The notes: generated from the sequence alone by a model not told the origin. Counted from the first letter of the stretch, positions 16,651-25,851 are shown. The stretch: 64,000 bases of DNA from an uncultured Candidatus Saccharibacteria bacterium (GCA_948435375.1 CAOJGQ010000002.1:1-64000), one strand, 5' to 3'. A program made the numbers and translations.

Positions 16651-17562
16651 TCAGGTTTTGATGGCGCGAGTGGTGTTTTTGATCCGGTTGATGGATTTTT
16701 GGAGCTTAATGCCTTCAGCTTCGGAAAGGGTGGGGCTGAGGCGCTGAATAATACCAGCGCGACCGACAATGGTTGGAAAACCATAAAAGGTATCGGCAAA
16801 ATCGTCATAACTCGACACGCAAAGCATACGACGTTCGTCGTTCAAAATCGAATTAATGATTTGTACCGTAGCAGCGCCGATACCATAGAAGGTCGCGCCT
16901 TTACGATCAATAATTTCATAAGCTTTCTTAGTAACGATCGCTTCTATTTTATTCAATTTATTAGACTTAATCAGATCCGTCAGCTTTTCGCCACCAACGT
17001 TGGCGCTCGACCAGAGGGCGAATTCGCTATCACCATGTTCCCCGATTTGATAAGCATGAACTGATTTGGGATGAATAGCTAATTCTTGACTAACTTGAAA
17101 ACGCAAACGTGCACTATCAAGCACTGTCCCGCTACCGATGATGTGTTCGGCTGGCAAACCAGAAAGCTTCCATGTGGCATAAGTCAAAGCGTCCATGGGG
17201 TTCGAAACTATCAGAAAGATACCATCAAAACCGCTCGCCATAACTGGAGTGACGATGGACTTTAGGATTTGATAGTTCTTTTGCAATAGATCAGTGCGAG
17301 TTTCGCCGGGTTTTTGATTAGCTCCAGCCGTAATGACGCATATGTCGCAATCTTTAGCGTCTTGATAACTGCCAGATTTAATTTTGAGAAAACTGGGCGC
17401 GGTGGCAAGAGCATCGGAAAGATCCATCGCTTCACCTTCAGCGTCAGCAGCATTCAAATCAGTGAGAATAATCTCGCGGACGGCAGTGCGCTGGTTAATG
17501 AGAGCATAAGCGATGCTTGCGCCTACATTGCCCGTACCAACAATCATAATTTTGTTTTGCAT
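16651..17562 (-). CDS. ldh: L-lactate dehydrogenase
   Basis: NAD-dependent reduction of pyruvate to lactate, the likely fermentative end step. The Rossmann motif GTGNVGASIAYAL is at the N-terminus, the mobile loop reads GANQKPGETR, and the catalytic histidine lies in IGEHGDSEFALWSSANVGG. Glutamine in the loop where malate dehydrogenases have arginine favours lactate over malate. 303 residues. TATAAT ends 10 bases before the ATG, so the mRNA is nearly leaderless. With gapA elsewhere in the window it supports sugar fermentation. Confidence 0.94.
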   Translation of the reverse strand: MQNKIMIVGTGNVGASIAYALINQRTAVREIILTDLNAADAEGEAMDLSDALATAPSFLKIKSGSYQDAKDCDICVITAGANQKPGETRTDLLQKNYQILKSIVTPVMASGFDGIFLIVSNPMDALTYATWKLSGLPAEHIIGSGTVLDSARLRFQVSQELAIHPKSVHAYQIGEHGDSEFALWSSANVGGEKLTDLIKSNKLNKIEAIVTKKAYEIIDRKGATFYGIGAATVQIINSILNDERRMLCVSSYDDFADTFYGFPTIVGRAGIIQRLSPTLSEAEGIKLQKSINRIKNTTRAIKT

Positions 17563-17599
17563 AACTACTATGATTATAGCATAAGCAGGCCAAAGTGGT

Positions 17600-17622
17600 T
17601 TTATAAAAGCCTCGGGCTTTTA
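17600..17622 (-). terminator. Terminator downstream of lysS
   Basis: AAAAGCC and GGCTTTT form a perfect seven-base stem with a three-base loop between the lysS stop and the ldh promoter. Confidence 0.6.
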
Positions 17623-17645
17623 GCATTGTGGGCTTTGTATTCTCC

Positions 17646-19097
17646 TTATCTCTTGCTACGAATAATCGGGAAAGGTACGGCTTCGCGTCCCGAAACGCCT
17701 TCAAGTAGCCAGAAATTGCGTTCGCTGTTACCCCATCCACAAGCGGGCGGCATACCATATTCCAACATTTCAACGAAGTCAAGATCGAGCATTTGCGCTT
17801 CATTATCACCAGCATCGCGCATAGCTTGTTGCTGCTCGAAACGCGCAAGCTGATCGAGCGGGTCGTTCAGCTCGCTATAGCCATTACCCATTTCAGTACC
17901 GGCGATAATCGGATGGAACCTTTGCGTCACTAAAGGATTTTCTTCGCTGACTTTGGCTAATGGGCTGAGACTGAGCGGTTCCTCAATCAACCAATATGGT
18001 CCAGCGGAAGTTTTACGAATAAGTTTCCAAAGATTATCAATTAGGCGGCTATCGTTGGTCTTTCCGTTAACTTGCACGCCATTTTTCTGCAAAATTGCAT
18101 GGATTTTGTCGCGATCAGGATGAAAAACATCAATCCCAAACTTCTCCATAAGTAGATCAGCATATTTTACGCGCGGCCACTCACAGTCAAGATCAATTTC
18201 AAAACCGCTGACCTGGAATTTTAACGTACCCCAAGTTTTCTGAGCAACATACTTAATCATTTCTTCGTAAAGTCGCATGCCATCTTCATAGTTTTCGTAG
18301 GCGGCGTAGCTCTCGAAAGCGATATGCTCCGGCAAATGTTCATCGTCCACGCCTTCATTACGAAATCGCGGACCAATGTCGTAAACTTTTTCAAAACCGC
18401 CGCCGAGTAGGCGTTTCAAGGGCAATTCTTGACTAATGCGCAAATAATAATCTTCGTCGAGCGCATCCATGTGAGTGGAAAAAGGCGTAGCGTCGGCGCC
18501 ACCGGTAGTCTTTTCGAGAATTGGTGTGTTGATTTCGATAAAACCGTGTGCGTTCATGAAGTCACGCGTGGCTTGCCAGAATTTCGAGCGACGAATCAGT
18601 CTTTCCCGCACCTCGGGGTTAACGTTCATGTCGATATAGCGTCGACGATAGCGTTCTTCCTTGTTCGTGAATCCATCGTAACCAGGCAACGGTCGCAAAC
18701 TTTTAGTCAAGAGTCGAACACTATTTGCAAAAACTGAAATTTCACCAGTGGTTGTCTTGTCAACTCGCCCGCGGGCTTCCACAAAGTCGCCACTATCGAG
18801 CAATTTTAAATCTTTGAGGCCAAATTCATGTTCCGGTTTATCATCAGTCTTTTGCATAAAAATCTGTAGCTCGCCGGAATCGTCGCGCAGCTTCAAAAAA
18901 GCAATCTTGCCAAAAGAGCGAATAGCGACAATTCGTCCCGCAATACAAACAGTTTCGCCTTGTTTTTGATCAAAGTTGGTAAGAATCTCGGCGATTTTTG
19001 TATCACGAAAAGACTTTGCCGGGTAGGGGTCAATCCCGCGTTCTTTGATAAGGTTTAGTTTGCGCAAACGCTCGTCACGATAGTCATCCAATGTCAT
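17646..19097 (-). CDS. lysS: Lysine-tRNA ligase, class II
   Basis: An N-terminal OB-fold anticodon-binding domain (VCIAGRIVAIRSFGKIAFLKL) is followed by the class II core with motif 2 (FRNEGVDDEHLPEHIAFESY). The C-terminal motif 3 is divergent: MPPACGWGNSERNFWLLEGV replaces the usual GGxGxGIDR stretch, but the motif arginine (SER) is kept. The start is the ATG at 19097 (MTLDDYRDERL). A longer frame from 19133 reads through TGTGCTATAAT, which ends seven bases upstream, so the mRNA is leaderless. Function is secure from overall layout. Confidence 0.95.
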   Translation of the reverse strand: MTLDDYRDERLRKLNLIKERGIDPYPAKSFRDTKIAEILTNFDQKQGETVCIAGRIVAIRSFGKIAFLKLRDDSGELQIFMQKTDDKPEHEFGLKDLKLLDSGDFVEARGRVDKTTTGEISVFANSVRLLTKSLRPLPGYDGFTNKEERYRRRYIDMNVNPEVRERLIRRSKFWQATRDFMNAHGFIEINTPILEKTTGGADATPFSTHMDALDEDYYLRISQELPLKRLLGGGFEKVYDIGPRFRNEGVDDEHLPEHIAFESYAAYENYEDGMRLYEEMIKYVAQKTWGTLKFQVSGFEIDLDCEWPRVKYADLLMEKFGIDVFHPDRDKIHAILQKNGVQVNGKTNDSRLIDNLWKLIRKTSAGPYWLIEEPLSLSPLAKVSEENPLVTQRFHPIIAGTEMGNGYSELNDPLDQLARFEQQQAMRDAGDNEAQMLDLDFVEMLEYGMPPACGWGNSERNFWLLEGVSGREAVPFPIIRSKR

Positions 19098-19114
19098 AAT
19101 ATATATTATAGCAC

Positions 19115-19159
19115 AAAAAACGGGGACTTTCACAGATAAAACTATGGGGTCCCCGATTT
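19115..19159 (-). terminator. Terminator between greA and lysS
   Basis: CGGGGAC (19121-19127) pairs with GTCCCCG (19149-19155). A and T runs on both sides make it usable in either direction. It ends greA transcription just before the lysS promoter. Confidence 0.75.
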
Positions 19160-19161
19160 TG

Positions 19162-19605
19162 TTAGTTTACGGACTTAACTTTAACTTTTTTACCATTAAA
19201 GTCAAATTCTTCACCAGTTTTACGTCCGAGTAGCAACTTGCCAATTGGCGATTCATGAGAGACTTTACCTTCTAGTGGGTTCGCTTCGACTGGACCAACT
19301 ATTGTATAGGTAAAATCTTTACCAGACATATTAATCTCGACGGTCGAACCGATTGAGACTTTGTCGCTCTTTCGAGTTTTGATTAAGACAGCATTTTTGA
19401 GTGTATCTTCAATCTCGATAATTCGATTCTCAACGTTTTTCTGCTCAGTGCGAGCGTCAGTGTATTCCTGATTTTCGGAAAGATCACCAAAAGCTCGAGC
19501 CATAGCAATTCTTTCCGCGATTGCTGGACGCTGCGCAACCAATTCAGCAAGTTCTTTTTCTAATTCGGCATATCCTGCCGGTGTGAGGTTGATAGTCTTT
19601 TTCAT
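19162..19605 (-). CDS. greA: Transcription elongation factor GreA
   Basis: Secondary-channel factor that stimulates transcript cleavage by stalled RNA polymerase. The N-terminal antiparallel coiled coil ends in the acidic tip (ARAFGDLSENQEYTDAR), and the C-terminal FKBP-like domain contains VSIGSTVEI and SPIGKLLLGRKTGEEFDF. Length 147, slightly below the usual 158. It is followed by a strong terminator. Confidence 0.96.
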   Translation of the reverse strand: MKKTINLTPAGYAELEKELAELVAQRPAIAERIAMARAFGDLSENQEYTDARTEQKNVENRIIEIEDTLKNAVLIKTRKSDKVSIGSTVEINMSGKDFTYTIVGPVEANPLEGKVSHESPIGKLLLGRKTGEEFDFNGKKVKVKSVN

Positions 19606-19650
19606 AACTACTTGAGTTTATTATGTTTTAAATCTAAAGTCAAGCGCAAA

Positions 19651-20886
19651 CTAGGCAAGTTCTTTGGCAAAGTCGGCAGTTTTAATAAGTTTAGTCTCGC
19701 CAGTTTTGCGGTCGGTGACCTCCACAGAGTCTTCTTTGAGGCTATTTTCCGAAATCACGACGCGGTATGGCATACCGAGCAAATCAGCGTCGGCAAACTT
19801 TTCGCCTGGATGGACTTCAGCGCGATCGTCGATTAGCACGGTTTCTTCGTGGCCAGCATAGAGCTCTTCGGCCTTTTGCATACCTTCGTCACCGATACCC
19901 ATGAGATAATATTTATATGGCGCAAGATGTTCTGGCCAGACCAGGCCTTTGTCGTCGCACATTTTTTCGGCAATCACGCCCATGAGACGAGAAACGCCAA
20001 TGCCGTAACTACCCATGAAGACTGGTTCTTTCTTGCCATCTTTGGTGTCGTATTCAAGGCCAATAGCGCCAGAATATTTCGTGCCAAGAGTGAAGATGTT
20101 GCCAACTTCAGCAGCTTTGGCAGATTTGAGCTCTTCGCGTTTGACGCCGAGATCCTTCAGCACTTCGTCATTCAAAACTTCATCGTTCAAGACTACGCTC
20201 TTATCTTCGTTAAACCAAATGAGATCTTCGCCAACTTCGGTGATGGTTTGGAACTCGTGGCTATATTTGCAGAAAACACCGCCGCTGGCGAAAGTTTGAT
20301 ATGTGTCATCGCCAATGCCGAGTCGGATATAAATCTTCTTGTAAGCTTCAGCGACTTCGTCGTAGAATTTCTGATGCGACTCACGATCAAGTGAGAAGCT
20401 ATAAAGATCTTTCATGATAAATTCGCGAGTTCTCATGATACCAGATTTAGCACGGAGCTCATTGCGGAACTTAGTTTGGAACTGATACGGATAAGCCGGC
20501 AAATCTTTGTAACTTGAGATATAAGTTTTCATGAGATTGGTGAGTGGTTCTTCGTGGGTTGGTGCAAGACCGAGTTCACCACCAGCTGCCAAAGTTGTGC
20601 GGAACCAAATATCCATTTTTTCAATATCCCACCGATCGGTTTTCTGCCATGGTTCAGGGTTCTGCAAGGTCGACATTAAGAGTTCTTGGCTACCAATCTT
20701 GTCGAGCTCTTCACGAACGATCTGTTTGATATTTTCGATCACGCGTAGCCCAAGTGGCAGATAGTCATAGACTCCGGCTAGTTCTTTGTAGACATAGCCT
20801 GCACGCATAAGATATTGAGCGCCGCGCGCCGTTTCATCTTTCGGTGCAGCCCGAAGGGTTTTGGTAAAAAAATGTTTATAACGCAT
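19651..20886 (-). CDS. proS: Proline-tRNA ligase, short form without the INS editing domain
   Basis: Class II synthetase with motif 1 (YLPLGLRVIENIKQIVREEL), motif 2 (FRNELRAKSGIMRTREFIMKD) and motif 3 (GIGVSRLMGVIAE), and a C-terminal anticodon-binding domain. At 411 residues it lacks the roughly 180-residue INS domain that edits Ala-tRNA-Pro in typical bacterial ProRS, as seen in alphaproteobacterial-type enzymes. A free-standing editing factor may exist elsewhere. The promoter is leaderless (TGCTAGAAT, six bases, ATG). Confidence 0.95.
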   Translation of the reverse strand: MRYKHFFTKTLRAAPKDETARGAQYLMRAGYVYKELAGVYDYLPLGLRVIENIKQIVREELDKIGSQELLMSTLQNPEPWQKTDRWDIEKMDIWFRTTLAAGGELGLAPTHEEPLTNLMKTYISSYKDLPAYPYQFQTKFRNELRAKSGIMRTREFIMKDLYSFSLDRESHQKFYDEVAEAYKKIYIRLGIGDDTYQTFASGGVFCKYSHEFQTITEVGEDLIWFNEDKSVVLNDEVLNDEVLKDLGVKREELKSAKAAEVGNIFTLGTKYSGAIGLEYDTKDGKKEPVFMGSYGIGVSRLMGVIAEKMCDDKGLVWPEHLAPYKYYLMGIGDEGMQKAEELYAGHEETVLIDDRAEVHPGEKFADADLLGMPYRVVISENSLKEDSVEVTDRKTGETKLIKTADFAKELA

Positions 20887-20923
20887 GCTATTATTCTAGC
20901 ATATCTGCTTTTTCTTTGGAAGA

Positions 20924-21745
20924 CTAGAGCATGAGAATATATAATATATAGAATGCAATACCGTTATTCAGCATATGTAGCAAAATACCACTCCAGAGCG
21001 AGCCAGTGATCTCACGCAAACTACACATGATAATACTCAGAAAGAAAACGCTAACGCCAACATTCCATTGTCCATGCAAAACGGCAAAGAGCAGCGACGT
21101 AAGTAGCATAGCCGGAACAAATTTCAATTTGGCACGCAGTTTACCAAAAAGCCAACCCCGCATAACTAATTCCTCAACAATCGGTGCAATAAATACTAAA
21201 GCTAGCATAGCGAAGAAACGGTCTGGACCAGATATAAGGCCATTAAACCCAACATCTTGAGCTTGTTCAGCATCAAACCACGGGAAAATTTGCATTAAGT
21301 TTGTGGCGAGATTGGCGACAAAAATATATACTACGTAACCAATCGGCGCAAGACCGATATCAGTAAGAGTAGGCCACTTGTTGATTCCTAGTTCTTCAGA
21401 ATTGGTAGTTAAATCTTTGACGAAAGTGTTTTCTTGTTGCGCTGGAGTGATTTTGGTGGATGAACCAGTTTTCGCACTATGCGGCGGGTTAGATGACTGA
21501 TCGGTCTTATTTTTGATCAATTTTGCCAGCCTAGGCGGGACAAGAAGCACGAGTGCTAGCGAGAGCGAGTAGGTAAGCAGATCGTAAGTTGAGATCCAAA
21601 GTGGCTTTGTAATCTGATCGCCCAGCAATGCAACCATGGGCAGGGCGACGATAAACTGACTAATTATCAACGAAAGTGCCGCCCAGGCTAACAGAAAAAC
21701 TACATAATAGATTGTCGAACGATTGGTCTTAGATTTCTTTTTCAT
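20924..21745 (-). CDS. CPBP-family intramembrane metalloprotease
   Basis: Membrane protein with about seven hydrophobic segments and the ABI/CAAX-protease motifs. PIVEELVMRGWLFGKL supplies the glutamate pair and arginine, and FAVLHGQWN the metal-binding histidine. The family includes Rce1-like proteases and bacteriocin-immunity proteins; the substrate is not evident. A charged cytoplasmic loop of about 55 residues separates the second and third segments. It lies 13 bases after rseP on the same strand and is probably cotranscribed. Confidence 0.85.
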   Translation of the reverse strand: MKKKSKTNRSTIYYVVFLLAWAALSLIISQFIVALPMVALLGDQITKPLWISTYDLLTYSLSLALVLLVPPRLAKLIKNKTDQSSNPPHSAKTGSSTKITPAQQENTFVKDLTTNSEELGINKWPTLTDIGLAPIGYVVYIFVANLATNLMQIFPWFDAEQAQDVGFNGLISGPDRFFAMLALVFIAPIVEELVMRGWLFGKLRAKLKFVPAMLLTSLLFAVLHGQWNVGVSVFFLSIIMCSLREITGSLWSGILLHMLNNGIAFYILYILML

Positions 21746-21758
21746 ACTCGAAGTCCGA

Positions 21759-22946
21759 CTAGAATAGTCTCACGATGTCTAGAATCGTGATTAGAACGAT
21801 GAGCGCCATCAGGACCATGAAAGCGCGCGAGACGACTCGTTCTTCAGTTTCTTTGGTGAGTTTTTTGCGGCGTAGGCGATAGATCGCGATGAGTAACCAA
21901 CGTCCGCCATCAAGCGCCGGAATCGGCAGGATATTCATACAGGCCAGTGAGACAGAAATTAGCGCAGCGAGGAATGCCAGATTGCTGAAGCCCGTGCTAG
22001 CGAAGGCGGGAAAAATTACGCCAATGATGCCGACAGGACCGGAGACCGAGTCGCCAACCTGGCCAATATCGCTACGGCCTGCTTCACGGACTTCGTCGTT
22101 GGGGCTGAATTGACGCACAACACCAGAGCAGAGATTCCAGACCATTTCGCCTAACCCACGGAAGGTTTCGCCGGTGAGTTGGATTGTGGTGCCGAGGCCA
22201 ACGATCGGCGCCGACCAAGTGGATCGGATGAAAGTTTGGCTAGCCATACCGACACCAAGCACATATTTCGCGTCAGACGGGTTAAGCTTAGCGGAGAGAG
22301 TTTTTTCTTCACCGTTTCTTTCGACTGTATAGGTGGCTTCTTTACCGGCCCAGGCATCGCCGTAGCTTGTAACATCCGAAGCAAACTCAACGGTTTGATC
22401 GCCAACTTTCAGAACACGATCATCAACTGCGAAGCCCGCCTCAGCAGCAGGCGAACCCTCCTCCACGTGCGAGATAGTAACGCCGTTACTGACCTTTTTG
22501 GCATCCTGGCCAAGATAGAACTGGTGATCTAAAAACTGTGGCATGCCAACGAATGATACAATCGTGAGCAGAACAAAAGCAACTAGCCAGTTCATAACAA
22601 CACCGCCAAAGAGAATTTTGGTCTTGGCTTTAAAACTGGCAGCACCAAAAGTTCCCTTTCGCGTATCAGCATCAGATTCACCGTCCATTGAGCAGAAACC
22701 GCCAATCGGCAACCAGTTGATGCTAAAAATCAGACTATCCCGTTTTTTGCCCCACTCCCCGCGGGGGATTTTTTGCCATTTACCGTCTTTTTTCACCCAG
22801 GCAGCGAGCCGGGGCGGAAAACCGATACCAAATTCGTTTACCTTGACGCCGTTTCTGCGTGCCATGATAAAGTGCCCAAATTCATGTGCCACGACTAGCA
22901 ACATGAGAATGACCAAGCCAATAACAATACCGATAATTAATTCCAT
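21759..22946 (-). CDS. rseP: Site-2 intramembrane metalloprotease RseP (M50B)
   Basis: Cuts transmembrane segments of regulators or leftover signal peptides. HEFGH near residue 22 gives the zinc ligands and catalytic glutamate. A PDZ domain spans about 150-230 (GVTISHVEEGSPAAEAGFAVDDRVLKVG), and NILPIPALDGGRWLL near 335 carries the third ligand. The start chosen is the ATG at 22946 behind GGGAGG; a frame seven codons longer overlaps the end of uppS. The order uppS then rseP is common in bacteria, usually with cdsA between, which is absent here. Confidence 0.94.
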   Translation of the reverse strand: MELIIGIVIGLVILMLLVVAHEFGHFIMARRNGVKVNEFGIGFPPRLAAWVKKDGKWQKIPRGEWGKKRDSLIFSINWLPIGGFCSMDGESDADTRKGTFGAASFKAKTKILFGGVVMNWLVAFVLLTIVSFVGMPQFLDHQFYLGQDAKKVSNGVTISHVEEGSPAAEAGFAVDDRVLKVGDQTVEFASDVTSYGDAWAGKEATYTVERNGEEKTLSAKLNPSDAKYVLGVGMASQTFIRSTWSAPIVGLGTTIQLTGETFRGLGEMVWNLCSGVVRQFSPNDEVREAGRSDIGQVGDSVSGPVGIIGVIFPAFASTGFSNLAFLAALISVSLACMNILPIPALDGGRWLLIAIYRLRRKKLTKETEERVVSRAFMVLMALIVLITILDIVRLF

Positions 22947-22956
22947 TTTTGCCTCC

Positions 22957-23643
22957 CTATTTACCAAATCGACGATTACGTTTTTGATATTCGCCTAAGA
23001 TCGCCGCGCAATCTTCTATCGTAATATCCGGAAAATTCTTTTCCAAGAACAAAAGTTCACTATATGCCGCGCGCCAGAGCTGAAAGCCCGAAAGTCGGGA
23101 TTCACCACTAGTGCGGACGATCAAATCACAGTCTGGGACTTCGGGATGATAAAGATAACGGCGGAAATTTTCGGGCGAAAAATCTTGCTCGCCGGTAGCC
23201 ACCATTTTTTTTGCGGCGTCGGCGATTTCGGCTTGGCCACCATAGTTAAAACAGAGACAAACCGTCATACCGGTATTCGTTACTGAATCTTGTTCAATTT
23301 GCTGGAGTTTTTGCCAAAGCTTTGGCTCGACTGGCTCAGCACGGCCCATGATAACTAAGCGTAAATTCTTTTTGCGTAATTGCTTATGCATCTTTTCAGC
23401 CATCTCGGCGACAAGTTTCATAAGATAGCTGACTTCTTCGGGTGATCTTTGCCAATTCTCGGTGCTAAAGGTGAAGAATGATAAGAATTCAACTCCGGTT
23501 GGCGCAAAAAACTCCACAATCTCTTCAAAACGACCATAGCCGCGCCGATGGCCTTCAAGCGTGGGGAGACCACGTGCTCTCGCCCAGCGGCGGTTGCCGT
23601 CAGGGATGAAGCCGATGTGGCGAGGGAGATTTTCGCCAGCCAT
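22957..23643 (-). CDS. uppS: Isoprenyl transferase (undecaprenyl diphosphate synthase)
   Basis: Makes the long-chain polyprenyl diphosphate carrier for cell-wall synthesis. The catalytic loop FIPDGNRRWARARGLPTLEGH at residues 12-32 binds the pyrophosphate, SFFTFSTENWQRSPEEV follows, and DCDLIVRTSGESRLSGFQLWRAAYSEL is the C-terminal signature. 228 residues. Its ATG overlaps the frr stop (TAATG), so the two are coupled. Confidence 0.96.
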   Translation of the reverse strand: MAGENLPRHIGFIPDGNRRWARARGLPTLEGHRRGYGRFEEIVEFFAPTGVEFLSFFTFSTENWQRSPEEVSYLMKLVAEMAEKMHKQLRKKNLRLVIMGRAEPVEPKLWQKLQQIEQDSVTNTGMTVCLCFNYGGQAEIADAAKKMVATGEQDFSPENFRRYLYHPEVPDCDLIVRTSGESRLSGFQLWRAAYSELLFLEKNFPDITIEDCAAILGEYQKRNRRFGK

Positions 23644-24185
23644 TAGATTGCCATGATCTCCGCTGATTTTTCTTTGAATAGCGCGTCGATCTTGTTGCTG
23701 TATTCTTTCGTCAACTCATCAACACTTTTTTCGGCTTTTTTCGTCACATCTTCAGGAAGCTCGGCTGTCTTCAACTCTTTGCGCGCTTCTTCGCGAATGT
23801 TACGAATGGCGACTTTGGCTTCCTCGACTTTGGTAGAAGCAGTCTTGACGATTTCCCTACGACGTTCCTCGGTGAGAGGCGGGACGGGTACGCGCACCAC
23901 ACGGCCATCGTCTGAAGGGTTCAAACTCAAGGTCTGGTCGCTACGAATGGCGGCGGAAATGTTTTGGATATTGCTGGGGTCAAAAGGCGTAACGAGCAGC
24001 ATAGTCGCATCGGCGGTCGTGACGTTGGCAACTTGGTTAAGTGGCATGAATTCGCCATAGGCTTCGACTTTTATATTCATCAGCATGTCTGGGTGAGCTC
24101 GACCCGTGCGTACTTTTTTCATCTCGCCCTGAAAGCGAGTAATGACATTCTCCATTTTGGCTCGATATTCCCCATCGTCAAACAT
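23643..24185 (-). CDS. frr: Ribosome recycling factor
   Basis: Splits post-termination ribosomes together with EF-G. The start at 24185 (MFDDGEYRAKMENVITRFQG) gives 180 residues, the normal length; a longer frame from 24242 would cross the promoter. Landmarks are VRTGRAHPDMLMNIKVEAYG near the N-terminus, PPLTEERRREIVK in the middle and EYSNKIDALFKEKSAEIMAI at the end. The ribosome-binding site GGAAGGTG is also the 3' arm of the hairpin described at 24189-24231. Confidence 0.97.
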   Translation of the reverse strand: MFDDGEYRAKMENVITRFQGEMKKVRTGRAHPDMLMNIKVEAYGEFMPLNQVANVTTADATMLLVTPFDPSNIQNISAAIRSDQTLSLNPSDDGRVVRVPVPPLTEERRREIVKTASTKVEEAKVAIRNIREEARKELKTAELPEDVTKKAEKSVDELTKEYSNKIDALFKEKSAEIMAI

Positions 24186-24188
24186 AAA

Positions 24189-24231
24189 ACACCTTCCGTT
24201 TATACTGTTTCTAGTATAGCACGGAAGGTGT
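24189..24231 (-). promoter_or_regulatory. frr promoter nested in the loop of a tsf terminator hairpin
   Basis: ACACCTTCCGT (24189-24199) and ACGGAAGGTGT (24221-24231) form a perfect 11-base stem ending in TTTT on the minus strand, a terminator shape for rpsB-tsf transcripts. The loop contains the frr -10 TGCTATACT (24213-24221), and the 3' arm contains the frr ribosome-binding site. RNA started in the loop lacks the 5' arm and leaves the site free; read-through RNA would sequester it. Confidence 0.6.
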
Positions 24232-24263
24232 CTGGTCGGCAAGTAGCCGAGTGAAGTTAAGCT

Positions 24264-24887
24264 TTATTCGGTGACACCGAGCTCAAGGCGCTTGAACTGA
24301 CGGACTGTAATGTTTTCGCCCATTTTAGCGATTGCTTCCTTGAGGAAGTCGGCAACCGTGAGGTCTTCGTTCAAGATATAAGGCTGCTCGAGCAAAACTT
24401 TGTCCGAGAAAGCCTTCTTGAGTTGACCGTTGATGATCTGATCCTTCATGTTTTCCGGACCATGGAAATTATCTTCGAATTCCTTGCGCTTTTTCGCCAT
24501 AATGTCTTCTGGAACGTCGTTAATACTGACGTAGGCTGGGTTCATTGAAGCAATTTGCATAGCAATTTTGTGCGCCAGATCTTTAAATTCATCGGTTTTA
24601 GCGACAAAGCTGGTCTCACAGTTGACCTCGACGATGGCGCCGAGACGACCATCATGTACGTAAGTTTCGATCAAACCTTCGCGGGTTTCGCGATCACCGC
24701 GTTTCTCGGCCTTGGTCAAGCCTTTTTTACGCATGGCGTCGAGGGCTTTGTCGAAATCGCCCTTTGCTTCGACTAGGGCTTGCTTCGCATCGGTCAAACC
24801 GACTCCAGAAAGTTCTTTGAGCTTCTTGATCAGTTCGATTGAAATAGCTTTGACTTCGTTTGCTTTTTCTTTGAGTTCTTCGCTCAT
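24264..24887 (-). CDS. tsf: Elongation factor Ts
   Basis: Nucleotide exchange factor for EF-Tu. The N-terminal UBA-like domain contains LRELTGAGMMDCKKAL-type sequence here read as LSGVGLTDAKQALVEAKGDF. The core has the family signature GRLGAIVEVNCETSFVAKTDEF followed by LAHKIAMQIA. 207 residues, a compact version. AAGGAGG precedes the ATG. It follows rpsB by 17 bases in the conserved rpsB-tsf-frr order. Confidence 0.97.
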   Translation of the reverse strand: MSEELKEKANEVKAISIELIKKLKELSGVGLTDAKQALVEAKGDFDKALDAMRKKGLTKAEKRGDRETREGLIETYVHDGRLGAIVEVNCETSFVAKTDEFKDLAHKIAMQIASMNPAYVSINDVPEDIMAKKRKEFEDNFHGPENMKDQIINGQLKKAFSDKVLLEQPYILNEDLTVADFLKEAIAKMGENITVRQFKRLELGVTE

Positions 24888-24904
24888 TTTGCCTCCTTAA
24901 ATAT

Positions 24905-25612
24905 TTATGCTTCTTTCTTCTGCTCGCCAGCTTTGATAGCGGCAACGAAGTAATCCAAGATTAGTTGGACAGATTTGATTGCGTCGTCGTTAGCGGGGAT
25001 AGGATAGCTAATGTTAGTTGGGTCAACGTTAGTGTCGGTGATAGCGAAAACTGGAATATTGAGCGTTTTTGCTTCTTTGATGGCGTTTTTGTCCTGGACG
25101 GCGTCAACCACGATTACGGCAGCTGGTTGCTCAGACATTTCTTTGATCCCCCCGTAGCGTTCGTTCAAAAGATCGATTTCCTCCTGGTAGCGCTGGACTT
25201 CGAGCTTCGAATAGCGCGCTTCGAGCTCACCGGAAGCCATGCGTTTCTCGAGGTCTTTCAGTTTGCGGATTTGACGATTAATGGTCGTAACATTGGTCAA
25301 AATACCGCCTACCCAGCGCACGGTAACATAAGGCATATTAACGCTTTCGGCGGCTTCCTTCGTGATCTCTTTGAGCTGCTTTTTGGTGCCGACGAAGAGG
25401 ACTTTTTTACCATTAGCGGCAATTTTAGTAAGCTCGGGCAGAGCTTTTTCGAGCGCTTCAACAGTTTTCTCAAGGTTGATAATGTGGCCACCTTGGCGCT
25501 TGCTATGAATATATGGTGCCATCTTGGGGTGCCAACGGCTAGTTTTGTGACCGAAGTGCGCACCGGCTTCGAGGAGCGCCTTCATATCGATGTTCTTAGG
25601 ATCGACTGACAT
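24905..25612 (-). CDS. rpsB: 30S ribosomal protein uS2
   Basis: Small-subunit protein with DMKALLEAGAHFGHKTSRWHPKM at the N-terminus, TVRWVGGILTN in the middle and PVFAITDTNVDPTNISYPIPANDDA near the C-terminus. 235 residues, normal. AAAGGAAAA precedes the ATG. It heads the rpsB-tsf operon and has a long structured leader with its own -35/-10 promoter. Confidence 0.98.
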   Translation of the reverse strand: MSVDPKNIDMKALLEAGAHFGHKTSRWHPKMAPYIHSKRQGGHIINLEKTVEALEKALPELTKIAANGKKVLFVGTKKQLKEITKEAAESVNMPYVTVRWVGGILTNVTTINRQIRKLKDLEKRMASGELEARYSKLEVQRYQEEIDLLNERYGGIKEMSEQPAAVIVVDAVQDKNAIKEAKTLNIPVFAITDTNVDPTNISYPIPANDDAIKSVQLILDYFVAAIKAGEQKKEA

Positions 25613-25742
25613 AAAGTTTTCCTTTCTCTACACTAGGGGTGACGCAAAAGCGAAAAACACTATTTTGCAGGAAAACACCTCTAGCTGGTTCGTTATTTAT
25701 AGTATATAGTACCATTTTATCACACTTTTTTCAAAAAGTCAA
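25613..25742 (-). promoter_or_regulatory. rpsB promoter and folded leader
   Basis: TTGACT (25737-25742) and TAAAAT (25714-25719), 17 bases apart, precede a leader of about 95 bases. In it CTAGAGGTG pairs with CACCCCTAG, enclosing an inner GCAAAA/TTTTGC hairpin, close to the ribosome-binding site. The layout suits autogenous control by S2, as known for rpsB leaders in other bacteria; that regulation is inferred. Confidence 0.55.
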
Positions 25743-25851
25743 TTCTTTTTTGAGATTTGCCGGAAATTTGATCGAAATCTGCGATTTTTACCCATAAAGT
25801 CGGGTTCGGCGCTTTACATCTTGGGTTAAGTTTGCTATAATACGAGCAATT

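Noticed and set aside
16651-17562. Malate dehydrogenase for the gene at 16651-17562
   Set aside because: The substrate loop has Gln (GANQKPGETR), as in lactate dehydrogenases, not the Arg of malate dehydrogenases.
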